The notes: generated by a model not told the origin, from the letters alone. DNA of 50,279 nucleotides from JAQVYB01 sp964490935 (GCA_964490935.1 CAZBEO010000015.1:1-50279); one strand, 5' to 3'. Counted from the stretch's first letter, positions 41,606 to 49,830 are shown. Program-made: numbers and translations.

Positions 41606-42463
41606 ATGATTAAAGGCAAATTTCATACCCTCGGCTTAACGCTCACGTATTTATTTCTTGTGGCGTTTGTGGCGTTGACCATGTTTCCCTTTCTGATGAT
41701 CATTTCCATTTCCTTTCGTCAGGGAAACATGTCGCTGGGGAGTTTGATTCCGGACCCGGTGAGTCTGGAGCACTGGAAATACGTGCTGGGTCTGACCGGT
41801 GAGAAATCCTACGTGTTGCAATGGTTCGGGAATTCGATTCTGGTTGCAGCGGTTTCCTCGTTGATGATTCTGCTGCTCTCGGGCACCGGAGCCTATGCGT
41901 TTGCCCGCCTCCGCTTTCAGGGGCGCGGCCGTCTTCTCACCGGGCTGATGATCCTCCAGATGTTTCCGCAGGTGCTTTCTCTCGTGGCCATTTACGCGAT
42001 TTTGAATGTTATTGGAACGTATGTGCCCGCACTCGGGCTCAACACGCATCCGGGGCTGATGCTCGTCTATCTGGGCGGTGTGGCGATCTACATCTGGATG
42101 ATCAAGGGATATTTTGACACTATTCCGGCCAGCATCGAAGAGTCCGCCATGATCGACGGTGCCACCACCTTTCAAACCTTCATCGGCATTCTACTACCGA
42201 TGAGCCTGCCCATTTTCGCGGTCGTCTTCATTCTTTCCTTCATTTCCTACATGGGCGAATATCCGGTGGCCAGCGTGGTGTTGACACAAACCGGAAGCTG
42301 GACCTTGGCCGTCGGCGCGAATTCGTTTCTCTATGATCAGAACTATCAGTGGGGACGTTTTGCCGCCACGGCTGTCCTCAGTGGTATCCCCATTTCGATC
42401 ATGTTTCTGGTGTGCCAGAAATTCTTGGTTTCCGGCCTGACGTCCGGCGGCGTGAAGGAATAG
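41606..42463 (+). CDS. malG: Maltose transporter permease MalG
   Basis: 285 residues with six transmembrane helices. The EAA loop EESAMIDGATTFQTFIGILL (about 178-197) contacts MalK. The final helix and tail (FLVSGLTSGGVKE) match the E. coli MalG C-terminus, whose tail enters the MalK dimer. Together with MalF it forms the translocation path. It is the last gene of the lamB-malG run; no clear terminator follows, and the next gene begins 304 bases downstream. Confidence 0.95.
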   Translation: MIKGKFHTLGLTLTYLFLVAFVALTMFPFLMIISISFRQGNMSLGSLIPDPVSLEHWKYVLGLTGEKSYVLQWFGNSILVAAVSSLMILLLSGTGAYAFARLRFQGRGRLLTGLMILQMFPQVLSLVAIYAILNVIGTYVPALGLNTHPGLMLVYLGGVAIYIWMIKGYFDTIPASIEESAMIDGATTFQTFIGILLPMSLPIFAVVFILSFISYMGEYPVASVVLTQTGSWTLAVGANSFLYDQNYQWGRFAATAVLSGIPISIMFLVCQKFLVSGLTSGGVKE

Positions 42464-42767
42464 CCGCCTGCCTTTTCGTCTGGGCTTGCTGCTGCTGCTC
42501 CTGCTGGCGATGGTCAGTCAGGCACGCCGTGCGTTGGTATATTCAAACGCGAACCGTGCGCCTGCCGATGGAGTTGACGCTGGTTCATCGATAGGGCGAA
42601 GCATTCGGCTGAGCCGCTCAATGCCGAAGACCGTTCAACGGCCTCCGCCGCCCAACTTTCGCAGAAGATCACGGACTGGAAGCCCATGCTGCTGAAGCAA
42701 GTATTCCATTGCGGTATGCTCCGACATTTTTTAGTATGCACGGCATAACTTATAGGAGACCACTTCC
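42464..42767 (+). other. 304-base stretch without an intact gene; possible coding relic
   Basis: No intact gene is seen between malG and the lipoprotein. Pieces that look protein-like occur in different frames: a Leu-rich run (LGLLLLLLLAMVSQARRAL) near 42480-42535, and, in another frame, AEPLNAEDRSTASAAQLSQK near 42609-42668 that reads to TAA at 42746. This could be a frameshifted remnant or chance. The direct repeat GTATGC flanks TCCGACATTTTTTA near 42714-42738. The TAGGAG ribosome site of the next gene lies at its end. Confidence 0.3.
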
Positions 42768-43190
42768 ATGAAGAGATATTCTTTGCTTGCCGCACTTGCC
42801 CTGTTGATTGTGTTTTCCGGCTGCGTTCGCATGACGGTGCGCAAATCCACGATGAAAACCTTTCCATCGGTTCCGGGCGATCAAGTGGTGGTCTACAACC
42901 AAATCGAAGAGGTCCCGGAAGGCTATGTGAAAGTGGCCGTCATTCATGTGCAGGATGCTCTGGTGCATGACAGCCGTGCGCGGGTACTCGGGAAAATAAA
43001 AGCTAAGGCAGGCACCTTGGGTGCCAACGGCATTGTGTTGGGCACCGAGAATGCGCCAACTGTTCCGGCGGAATTTTCCGAAGACCCGGAGAACTATCAC
43101 GAGTTGCCGCAGCCGGTGGAAGGGGCCGATCCGGCCACGCAGGATGCATGGATGGATGTGCTTGCCGTCCGGGTAAAAACATCGAATTAG
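42768..43190 (+). CDS. Small lipoprotein, RcsF/DUF4156-like in pattern
   Basis: 140 residues. Lipoprotein signal with VFSGC (Cys about 19). The mature part contains PEGYVKVAVIHVQDALVHDSRARVLGKIKAKAGTLGANGIVL, a strand-helix pattern (VA-x-I, followed by K-A-x-x-LGANGIV) shared with small envelope proteins such as RcsF and DUF4156 members; no disulfide cysteines of RcsF are present. Function unknown; it probably sits in the outer membrane or periplasm. TAGGAG upstream gives a clear start at ATG 42768. Confidence 0.7.
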   Translation: MKRYSLLAALALLIVFSGCVRMTVRKSTMKTFPSVPGDQVVVYNQIEEVPEGYVKVAVIHVQDALVHDSRARVLGKIKAKAGTLGANGIVLGTENAPTVPAEFSEDPENYHELPQPVEGADPATQDAWMDVLAVRVKTSN

Positions 43191-43247
43191 CACTTGTCAC
43201 CGGGGCGGCACTGCGGTACAAGGGCGACTCCCTTTCAGGAAGATGAC

Positions 43248-43323
43248 GGGCCGGTAGCTCAGTTGGTAGAGCATTTGACTTTTAATCAAAGGGTCTCGGG
43301 TTCGAACCCCGACCGGCTCACCA
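43248..43323 (+). tRNA. tRNA-Lys (TTT anticodon)
   Basis: A 76-nt tRNA with acceptor GGGCCGG/CCGGCTC (one G-U), discriminator A and an encoded CCA (43321-43323). The anticodon loop CTTTTAA gives TTT. The T arm TCGGG-TTCGAAC-CCCGA is intact. Confidence 0.97.
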
Positions 43324-43366
43324 TTTCATCCTCCGCAAACACGGTATTTTCCCGCATGATGTCGGA

Positions 43367-43732
43367 TCAGGCATCGCTCTCTTTTTTGACGCGCAGCAGC
43401 TCCACGCCGGCGGAATGCGCATCAGCAAAAATAGCCGGCTTGTCCATGCGGACGCGCACGGAATGCACGCGCTGGTGTTTCAGGCAGCAATCGGCCACGG
43501 CTTCGGCCAGGGCTTCGATCAGGGAATATTCACTGTGCAGAACGAGGTCGCGCACTTCGTTGTGAATGTCCTCGTAGCTCAAGGTGTCCTCGACGCGATC
43601 GGTACGGGTTCCCGGTTGAATATCCGCCTCAATTTCCAGATTGATCACTAGGGGTCGCCGTCGTTCGCGCTCATGCGGATAGACCCCGATCAGGCAGTTC
43701 AACGTCAGGTCTGTTATGCGAATCAGGTCCAT
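43367..43732 (-). CDS. folB: Dihydroneopterin aldolase
   Basis: 121 residues, standard length. It cleaves dihydroneopterin to 6-hydroxymethyl-dihydropterin and glycolaldehyde in folate synthesis (or acts as epimerase). Motifs: LNCLIGVYPHERERRRPLVI with the substrate-binding Glu, LSYEDIHNEVRDLV, YSLIEALAEAVAD and VRMDKPAIFADAHSAGVEL with the catalytic Lys. GGAGGGG upstream gives ATG 43732 rather than a longer frame from 43765. It lies 29 bases downstream of the SDR gene, as part of one folate unit. Confidence 0.92.
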   Translation of the reverse strand: MDLIRITDLTLNCLIGVYPHERERRRPLVINLEIEADIQPGTRTDRVEDTLSYEDIHNEVRDLVLHSEYSLIEALAEAVADCCLKHQRVHSVRVRMDKPAIFADAHSAGVELLRVKKESDA

Positions 43733-43761
43733 GTTTAAAAACCCCTCCGTATGCCGCAATC

Positions 43762-44475
43762 TCACAGTAGGTGTTGTCCGCCATCGACATAAATAATCTG
43801 TCCAGTGACGCTTTCGGCATCCAACAGAAAGGCCACCGCCTGCGCGACCTCTTCCGGGGTCCCCGCGCTGTCCATCGGTGTCGCGCCTGCCTTTTCCCGT
43901 GTCTCCGAGCGCTCGTCCGGCGGCAGGACCGCTCCGGGCGCCACCGCATTGACGGTGAAGTTCGGTGCCAGTTCCAGGGCCAGCATGCCGACTGATTCAG
44001 CTAGGGCTTTTTTTGAAAGCGTGTAGGAGAGGTGGCGCCCATCGTGCCGTGCGATGCGTTGATCCAGGATGTGGATGATCTTTCCGCCGGGACACTGTTG
44101 TGCGAAGCAGCGGGCCAGCAGCAGTGGAGCCCAGCAGTTCAGCATCATTTGTTTCTGCGCTTGCTCGATATCCATATCCAGCAGGATATCAGAGTGAAAG
44201 GTGGCGGCATTGTTTATCAGCACATCGAGTCCGCCCAGCAACTGGATGGACTGGGTTAGCACGTCTTCACAGGCTGCCGGCGATGTCAAGTCAGCCTGAA
44301 TGAGATGGGCCGTGGTTCCGCGTGCGGCGAGCTGCCGCTTCAGGTCGTTTGCTTCCTCGGAGGAGGAGCGATAGTGAATTGCCAGCGATACGCCGCGTGC
44401 CGCGAGCGTTTCAGCGAGAATCCGTCCCAGTCGGCGTGCACCGCCGGTTATCAGTATTTTTTTTCCGATGTCCAT
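43762..44475 (-). CDS. SDR-family reductase, probably FolM/pteridine-reductase-like
   Basis: 237 residues. A short-chain dehydrogenase with cofactor motif ITGGARRLGR, LDVLINNAA and the catalytic YTLSKKA. In FolM and pteridine reductase PTR1 the glycine motif has the form TGxxxRxG with an Arg that favours NADPH and pterins; GGARRLGR fits this. The gene lies directly upstream of folB on the same strand, so reduction of a pterin or dihydrofolate is a reasonable proposal but not proven. AAAGGTG is spaced six bases from ATG 44475; ATG 44478 is the alternative. A much longer frame (to 44673) is not supported. It diverges from the lipoprotein at 44528. Confidence 0.8.
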   Translation of the reverse strand: MDIGKKILITGGARRLGRILAETLAARGVSLAIHYRSSSEEANDLKRQLAARGTTAHLIQADLTSPAACEDVLTQSIQLLGGLDVLINNAATFHSDILLDMDIEQAQKQMMLNCWAPLLLARCFAQQCPGGKIIHILDQRIARHDGRHLSYTLSKKALAESVGMLALELAPNFTVNAVAPGAVLPPDERSETREKAGATPMDSAGTPEEVAQAVAFLLDAESVTGQIIYVDGGQHLL

Positions 44476-44527
44476 CATTGTCACCTTTGGCATCCGATGG
44501 TTATACTCCCCAAAAAGGAGAAAGAGA

Positions 44528-44875
44528 ATGCAGATAAAGAAAAAAACAATGGCAGGGATGGCGGGACTGATTCTGATATTGTTGGTGTCCGGATGCGCCA
44601 TGATGCCCGGCGGGGTAGCGCCGTCGAATATCCCGATAGAAGGCCGACGATACACGAACCTGGGCCGTGCCACCGAGACCGACAGTCGGATTTATCTGTT
44701 GGGCATTATTCCCGTCTCGGGTGCCAATACCACGCGGGACGCCATTGATGCGGCCATCCGGTCGAAGCGCGGTGACGCTCTAATCAATATTACGGTGGAA
44801 TCCTACTCCCAATGGTGGATCATTCTCACCCGCATGGTGACCCGTGTGGATGGCGAAGTCATCCGGTTCCAATAA
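44528..44875 (+). CDS. Small lipoprotein, TRL-like
   Basis: 115 residues. Lipoprotein signal MQIKKKTMAGMAGLILILLV then SGC (Cys about 23). Mature part: LGRATETDSRIYLLGIIPVSGANTTRDAIDAAIRSKRGDALINITVESYS, with the LLGI, G-x-N and AIxxAxxxxxxDALINIT order seen in TRL/DUF6567-type lipoproteins; this family assignment is from pattern memory. AAGGAG (44515-44520) supports ATG 44528. It diverges from the SDR gene and faces the minus-strand 52-residue gene at its end. Function unknown. Confidence 0.72.
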   Translation: MQIKKKTMAGMAGLILILLVSGCAMMPGGVAPSNIPIEGRRYTNLGRATETDSRIYLLGIIPVSGANTTRDAIDAAIRSKRGDALINITVESYSQWWIILTRMVTRVDGEVIRFQ

Positions 44876-44882
44876 GGAGTCG

Positions 44883-45041
44883 CTATCGTTTCCCCGGATG
44901 CAGTAAGAGCCAGAGGGTAAAGCGCAGGCGGGACCAGAGAGAGAGGTTAGGTCCTGTTCGTTTGGGTTTTCTGATTTCGCGGGTAATGGTCAGCGGCGCC
45001 TTGGCGTCGGGTTTCATGTAGTCGCGGTCGTAAATGCCCAT
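44883..45041 (-). CDS. 52-residue protein starting MGIYDRDY
   Basis: ATG 45041 to TAG 44883. The N-terminus MGIYDRDYMKPD resembles the start seen on several membrane and zinc-ribbon proteins in which a short polar leader precedes a helix. The middle is basic (TREIRKPKRTGP) and the C-terminus is hydrophobic and amphipathic (LSLWSRLRFTLWLLLHPGKR), perhaps one membrane-embedded helix. It begins 32 bases downstream of the HEAT-repeat gene on the same strand, so they are probably one operon. There is no strong ribosome site, and the function is unknown. Confidence 0.6.
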   Translation of the reverse strand: MGIYDRDYMKPDAKAPLTITREIRKPKRTGPNLSLWSRLRFTLWLLLHPGKR

Positions 45042-45073
45042 GGTGTTCTGTCCGGGTTGCGTGTGGGTGATGG

Positions 45074-46669
45074 TCAGTGAGTTCGGTTATCGTGTTCAAT
45101 CCTGAACGCCCGTTTGTTTTCTTCCCACCAACTCTGCCATTCGCCGTGGGTTGTCGGATTTTGACTGCCGGTAATGTTGCGCAGAGCATTCAGTACGCGC
45201 TCGCGTACCTGGGCGTTTTCATCGGTCAGTGCCTCGATGAGGGGTTCAATGGATTGAGGGTCTTTCATGCAGCCAAGGGACTCGGCGGACTGCTCACGTA
45301 CGAAGGGGTTTTCATCTTTCAGGGCATGAGCGAGGGCACCCGCCCCGCGCACATCGCGAATGATCCCGAGTACCTTGGCCGTTTGAACGCGTACGAGCAG
45401 GTTTCGGTCCTGGAGGCAGTTCACGAGATATTCGACGGCGTGTGGGTCCTTGATTTCGCCGAGGGCCTCCACGGCCTTCACGCGCACGAGCAAGTTGCTG
45501 TCACGCAGGGCGCGAAGCAGGGAGTCGACGGCTTCGGGATCTTTGATTTCACCCAGCGCCCAAGCGGCGTTTTCGCGGACGCGCTCGTTGTCGTCCAGCA
45601 GGGCGCTACACAGGGAGGGCACCGCGGGTGAGCCGATTTTGGCGAGGGCGGCTGCGGTATTTTCGCGCACGTTGTCGTCGTCTCCCCGAAGTACAGTGGC
45701 CAAGGCATCGGTTGCCCGTGGATCTTTCAGTTCACCAAGTGCTATAATGACAGGCATCTGGAGTGCCTTATCGGTCAGGCAGTCGACCAGGGCGTCGGCG
45801 GCGCGCTCGTCTTTCAAGACGCCGAGTGCCTCCACGGCACAGCGCCGCACCTCGGGTTCTTTGTCACGCAGGGCGTTGATCAGGGCCTCGACCACGCTGG
45901 GGTCCTTGAGTTCGCGCAGGGCCACCACGGCATTGATTCGACGCTCAGGGCCGCCATCGCGCAGCGCGGTGATCTGGGCGTTCAACGAGTGTGGATGCCG
46001 AATCAAGTCCAGAGCGGCCTCGGCCTTCTTTACGATGGTTTCGTTGGTGTCTTTCAGGGCCGCCAGCAGGGGCTCGACGGCTGGCTGCCCGATTTCCACC
46101 AGTGCCCATTGCATCTTGCCGCGGGCATCGTATTTGAGCGCATCAATAAGGGATTCAATGGCACGTGAGTCTTTCAATTCGCCCAGGGCCCAGGCGATGG
46201 TTTCACGTACGCGGGGATTGGTGTCTTTCAACGCCTTGGCAAGTGGAATAACGGCATCTGAATTCTTAATTTCACCCAGTGCCTGCGCGATGGTTTCGCG
46301 CACACGGGGACAGGGATCATTGAGGCCGGCAATCAGGGCGCGGACGGCTTCGGGAGACTTGATCTTTCCCAGGGCCCAGGCGGCATTTTCACGAATTTCG
46401 TCAAAATCATCGTGCAGGCCATCGAGCAGGGGGCGCAGATCAGGTTGATCTTCCCGCGCCATCGTTCGCAGACGTACCGCTGCGAGATGCCTGGATTCCT
46501 CATCGAGGGTGTCGAGTTTCTCCAGCATCTCGGTGAGATTGATCTCTTTGGTTACGGTCTTTTTGTTGCCCTTTTTTGAAGATTTTGGGGCGTTATTAGC
46601 GGAAATCCGCGTGATAACAACCACCAGAACAACAAAACAGAGCAGGATGATTATTACACCAGCCGTCAT
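45074..46669 (-). CDS. Membrane-anchored HEAT-repeat protein
   Basis: 531 residues. One N-terminal transmembrane helix (about 4-20, IIILLCFVVLVVVIT), a basic linker (SSKKGNKK), a short helical domain, then about 14 HEAT/PBS-lyase-type repeats of 31 residues from about residue 90 to 510. The consensus is VRENAAWALGEIKDPEAVDSL then LxALxDxNP. One repeat is shortened (MQWALVEIG) and the last is truncated. It ends with THGEWQSWWEENKRAF, a tail I have seen after HEAT arrays. HEAT solenoids are protein-binding scaffolds; no catalytic site is present. The C-terminal gene at 44883 follows. Confidence 0.88.
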   Translation of the reverse strand: MTAGVIIILLCFVVLVVVITRISANNAPKSSKKGNKKTVTKEINLTEMLEKLDTLDEESRHLAAVRLRTMAREDQPDLRPLLDGLHDDFDEIRENAAWALGKIKSPEAVRALIAGLNDPCPRVRETIAQALGEIKNSDAVIPLAKALKDTNPRVRETIAWALGELKDSRAIESLIDALKYDARGKMQWALVEIGQPAVEPLLAALKDTNETIVKKAEAALDLIRHPHSLNAQITALRDGGPERRINAVVALRELKDPSVVEALINALRDKEPEVRRCAVEALGVLKDERAADALVDCLTDKALQMPVIIALGELKDPRATDALATVLRGDDDNVRENTAAALAKIGSPAVPSLCSALLDDNERVRENAAWALGEIKDPEAVDSLLRALRDSNLLVRVKAVEALGEIKDPHAVEYLVNCLQDRNLLVRVQTAKVLGIIRDVRGAGALAHALKDENPFVREQSAESLGCMKDPQSIEPLIEALTDENAQVRERVLNALRNITGSQNPTTHGEWQSWWEENKRAFRIEHDNRTH

Positions 46670-47060
46670 CGTTGGTTCCCAGCCTTCATTGTTGGATCGA
46701 TCTTCTCTTTACCCATTTGATTATCGGCAGTTTATGCAAAAAATGAACAAAAAAACGCGGGAAGTTATTTGGGACCTTTTCGGGGCGGGGGTGGTCCGGT
46801 CATTTCCCGGCTGTCAATAGGGCGGTCCCGGTGTGTTTTTTACGGTGCTGATTGTGTGGGCGTGTGGCACGCCGCATGTTAGCAGGAGGCGGAAACTTTT
46901 TCCGGTTTTGTTGAATTATTGTTGATTACCGTCAAAGGATGCTTCAGGTTATGGCGTTTGTATTAAACAACAGGAGCGCACGATGTCTCAGTTCGAAAGA
47001 GTCATTGTGTCTGGCGCGTAATGTGTCGGCTGTGAAATGGGGCGGAGTGTTGGATTTCGA
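46670..47060 (+). other. Intergenic region of about 390 bases with a leader-like micro-ORF
   Basis: This stretch separates the divergent HEAT gene and the 651-residue gene, and should hold both promoters; I cannot identify either with confidence. It contains a 12-codon frame at 46983-47021 (MSQFERVIVSGA, TAA) with a good AGGAG (46972-46976) spaced six bases. An AT-rich stretch (46905-46935) precedes it. Confidence 0.4.
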
Positions 47061-48992
47061 ATGAGAAAATGCTGTGAAAACGAGAAACGACGGATATTGA
47101 TCCTCGTGATGTCCGTGTTGAGCGCCGGAATTTCACACGCGGCCGTTCCGTCACCTTCCTCGCCTCCTCCGGTGCAACGAACCGTGAATCAGGCAAAAGG
47201 GGACGACTGGTTCGCCGAGATTGACGATATGATTCAGGACATGGTCGCGCCTGCGCCCCTGCTTGAACCGACGAATCCACCGGTCCGGTTTGAAACCAAT
47301 CAGGTCCGATCTTCCGCTTCATCCTCGGACCTCTCGCTGGAGTCGGCCTCGGGTGCCTATCCCATCGAACGTCCGCTGGTACGCAAGCAGGTGGCCCAGG
47401 CGCAGCCCGCGCCTACCCCGATCCCGGTGCCTGTTTCAAAGCCCATTGTTCCCACAACTGCTTCCGCCAAAAGCATTGACGCCTCCATCATCGAAGAAAT
47501 TCTCCGTTCCGATTACTGGCTCGAAGAGGAACCCGCCAGCCCCGAGCAGGACGCTGGCCCGGCTGTTGTTGATGGGCGCAAGGGGGCGGGGGCGATCATG
47601 CCGGAGGTTGCGGCCGTACCCGAACTTTCCCTTCCCACCGTAACCGCCGAGGATCAGTTGCTGCTGCTCGAACGGGAACTCCTGCAGGACCTATCCAAGC
47701 CTGCTTCGCAGCCCGCCCTGGCCGATGCGGAGCCGCCCACGGAACCAATCGCTGAACTGACGCAGGAATCCGCCACCCAAGAGCAGCCCGCCGCAGGGGC
47801 TGAGCCCTCGATGGCGCAACTCGAAGAGGAACTTCTGGCCGAACTCGATGACTTTGGCGTGACAGAAGCTAAGACCACCCCAGCGGAACCACCCGCAGCA
47901 TCGATGGTTGAACAGGACGTGGCACCCGCGCTTGCCCGCGAGGACGAGCAGGCTGATTTGCTGTTTGAGCAGTTGGCTCTCGAGGCTTCCATCGCCTCGA
48001 CACCGGCTTCTCCGGAAACCGAAACGCAGGAAGAACCGCCGTATGCAGCGGAAGTGGATGCCGCGCTGGCCCGTGCTGAATCCCGCGACGAAACCATCGA
48101 AGAGGCCCCGCCGCAGGATGAGATGCTGTTCTCCCGGGTCGAACTGCTTCAAGTGCGTATGGAAGAGGCTGTTCGTCGGGGCGATCGTGACGCATTGGCC
48201 GTGCTGAGTGCGGAGCTGGCCGACCTCCTGCAGCAGGAACGGCGGGAACCCGCCACTGAAAAGAAGAAACCTGAACGAACCGTAATGGCCTCGGTGGACG
48301 TGCGCCCCGAAACCGTGTCTCAGCCGCAGACCACGCTGCAGGAGACTCCCCGGGAAATCACCCCAGCCATGCGGCATCCCGCAAAGGCGGGCCTGGTTGC
48401 AAAATCTGAACCCCAGCACGAACCCCGGTCTTCCGCCTCCATTCTCGCGTCGCCGGATCGGCATACCAAACGCTTTGTGAAGGACGTTACGGATGAGCAG
48501 ACCTCGACAAGTGTCGTATCCGAGCCCTCCGTGGAGTTGGTGGATGGCTCCCGCACCTCGGAGCAGCCCGCATCGCCCCGCGCCGTGGAGCGCACCATTA
48601 TCGTGATGGATGCCGAACACCAGAAGACCCCGTTGAAACAAAAAGAAGCGCCGATGGAGCCAAGTCCGGTCCGTGTAGCCGCCAAGCCGCCCGTGCAAGA
48701 GCAGCAGGTGGTGCGCATTGAACCGCGTGCGGTTCAGCAGGCCGCCCTACCGGAAACAGACCCCGCCCCAGTCGAACCCGCCCGCAAGTATGCCGTGGGA
48801 GCACCCATCCCCGAACCTGCAAAGTTGGGCCGAGCCGACCCGGTCGTCTTTTTGAGAACCCCCCCCAGCAGCGAGGCCCGTTCAACCTCTGGTCCGATAG
48901 ATGGCCATGCCACCGCAAAGGCCCGGCACACCGCCGTGGCCATACCCACTCCGCCTCCGGTGGACGATTGGGACGCGCCCGTACCCTTCTAG
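47061..48992 (+). CDS. Secreted Pro/Glu/Ala-rich low-complexity protein
   Basis: About 643 residues. Signal peptide RRILILVMSVLSAGISHA, then a chain almost entirely of Pro, Glu, Ala, Ser, Val and Gln. There are short ordered pieces: DDWFAEIDDMIQDMV near residue 50, SIIEEILRSDYWLEEEPA near 145, a repeated LLLERELL / LEEELLAELDDFG helix near 205 and 260, and LLQVRMEEAVRRGDRDALAVLSAELADLLQ near 365-395. It looks mostly disordered with a few amphipathic helices, and might span the periplasm or bind partners through the helices. No catalytic domain. The start at ATG 47061 is uncertain (47037 would add eight residues). The stop TAG is the first three bases of repeat copy 3. Confidence 0.65.
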   Translation: MRKCCENEKRRILILVMSVLSAGISHAAVPSPSSPPPVQRTVNQAKGDDWFAEIDDMIQDMVAPAPLLEPTNPPVRFETNQVRSSASSSDLSLESASGAYPIERPLVRKQVAQAQPAPTPIPVPVSKPIVPTTASAKSIDASIIEEILRSDYWLEEEPASPEQDAGPAVVDGRKGAGAIMPEVAAVPELSLPTVTAEDQLLLLERELLQDLSKPASQPALADAEPPTEPIAELTQESATQEQPAAGAEPSMAQLEEELLAELDDFGVTEAKTTPAEPPAASMVEQDVAPALAREDEQADLLFEQLALEASIASTPASPETETQEEPPYAAEVDAALARAESRDETIEEAPPQDEMLFSRVELLQVRMEEAVRRGDRDALAVLSAELADLLQQERREPATEKKKPERTVMASVDVRPETVSQPQTTLQETPREITPAMRHPAKAGLVAKSEPQHEPRSSASILASPDRHTKRFVKDVTDEQTSTSVVSEPSVELVDGSRTSEQPASPRAVERTIIVMDAEHQKTPLKQKEAPMEPSPVRVAAKPPVQEQQVVRIEPRAVQQAALPETDPAPVEPARKYAVGAPIPEPAKLGRADPVVFLRTPPSSEARSTSGPIDGHATAKARHTAVAIPTPPPVDDWDAPVPF

Positions 48993-49017
48993 CAGGCTGT
49001 CGGGCTCTGGCCCGACA
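48990..49017 (+). repeat. Diverged intergenic repeat copy 3 with perfect hairpin
   Basis: TAGCAGGCTGTCGGGCT shares its start with the repeats at 1297 and 3887, and again the TAG is a stop codon (48990-48992). It carries a perfect eight-base inverted repeat, TGTCGGGC-TCTG-GCCCGACA (48998-49017), between the convergent ends of the low-complexity gene and the CPBP gene. It lacks a T-run but could act as a bidirectional stop or fold-back element. Confidence 0.6.
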
Positions 49018-49019
49018 TC

Positions 49020-49763
49020 CTACCAGAACTGATACGCACCTGTTTGCAGAACGTAGAGACCGAGCAGGAAATTCGTTACACCGTGCGCAATGCAGGTCGC
49101 CCAGATATCGCGTGTCCGTATGTACAGCCAGCCGTAGACTATTCCCGCAAGAATGCCCACCAACCAGCGGTCGTGCTCCAGGCCAAAAAGAATCGCCACG
49201 GAAAAAAAGGCGAAGCAATTCCATTGCCCCGGGTCCACCCGCAGAAAATTCGATTTGAAAAGCCAGCGGTACATCCAGCCCCGCCAGAAAAATTCTTCGA
49301 GCAGTGCCACCACGATGGATGAGCCGAGGAGACGAATCATCACCAGGGTCCAGCCGCACGTTTCCGGCGCATACGGAAAGTCCGTCAGTGCCTCCGGCCG
49401 ACTCCAGGGAGGCATGATGCCGAGCAGTTGATACGCTCCATCAAAGCCGGGCAGCTTCTTCATGAAGGAAAGTTCCGGGAAAATCCAAATGACAAACACC
49501 ACCACGCCCGCTGCAACCGCCAACGGAATGTGACGCTGGTTTAATTTCTCATACCATCGCCAGGGAGCAAACCAGAAGAGAAGAGCAATGCACACCGCCG
49601 AACGTACCGCGTAGCTCCAGCCTGCGGGCGGGAGCAACGTCATAACCGCCAGCCAGGCCGCGAACGGGACGACATGCGTCCACATGGTGTTTTGAATCAC
49701 CACCGTTTCCTCGTCCGACGGGGGTGGCAGGGGGTAAGTCCTCTTCATTTTGTCTTCTTTCAT
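49020..49763 (-). CDS. CPBP-family intramembrane metalloprotease
   Basis: 247 residues, multi-pass. The Abi/CAAX-protease core shows all three motifs: EEFFWRGWMYRW (EExxxR), FSVAILFGLEHDRW (FxxxH-like) and IAHGVTNFLLG (HxxxN). These proteases (Rce1-like) cut within or near the membrane. Some members lie beside exosortase or EPS loci as CAAX-related proteins, which would fit the EPS cassette 20 kb away, but no exosortase or PEP-CTERM sorting signal was recognised here. ATG 49763 (MKEDK) and ATG 49748 are both possible. It is convergent with the low-complexity gene and diverges from the last gene. Confidence 0.85.
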   Translation of the reverse strand: MKEDKMKRTYPLPPPSDEETVVIQNTMWTHVVPFAAWLAVMTLLPPAGWSYAVRSAVCIALLFWFAPWRWYEKLNQRHIPLAVAAGVVVFVIWIFPELSFMKKLPGFDGAYQLLGIMPPWSRPEALTDFPYAPETCGWTLVMIRLLGSSIVVALLEEFFWRGWMYRWLFKSNFLRVDPGQWNCFAFFSVAILFGLEHDRWLVGILAGIVYGWLYIRTRDIWATCIAHGVTNFLLGLYVLQTGAYQFW

Positions 49764-49830
49764 GCCCGTGAATATAACCGGACTTAAAAAAAAAGAACAT
49801 CCAATCATGTGGGAAAATGGAAATCGCGGG

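Noticed and set aside
47691..48698. Minus-strand frame of 335 codons opposite the low-complexity gene.
   Set aside because: Gly/Arg/Phe-rich mirror of a Pro/Glu-rich gene; the plus frame has a signal peptide.
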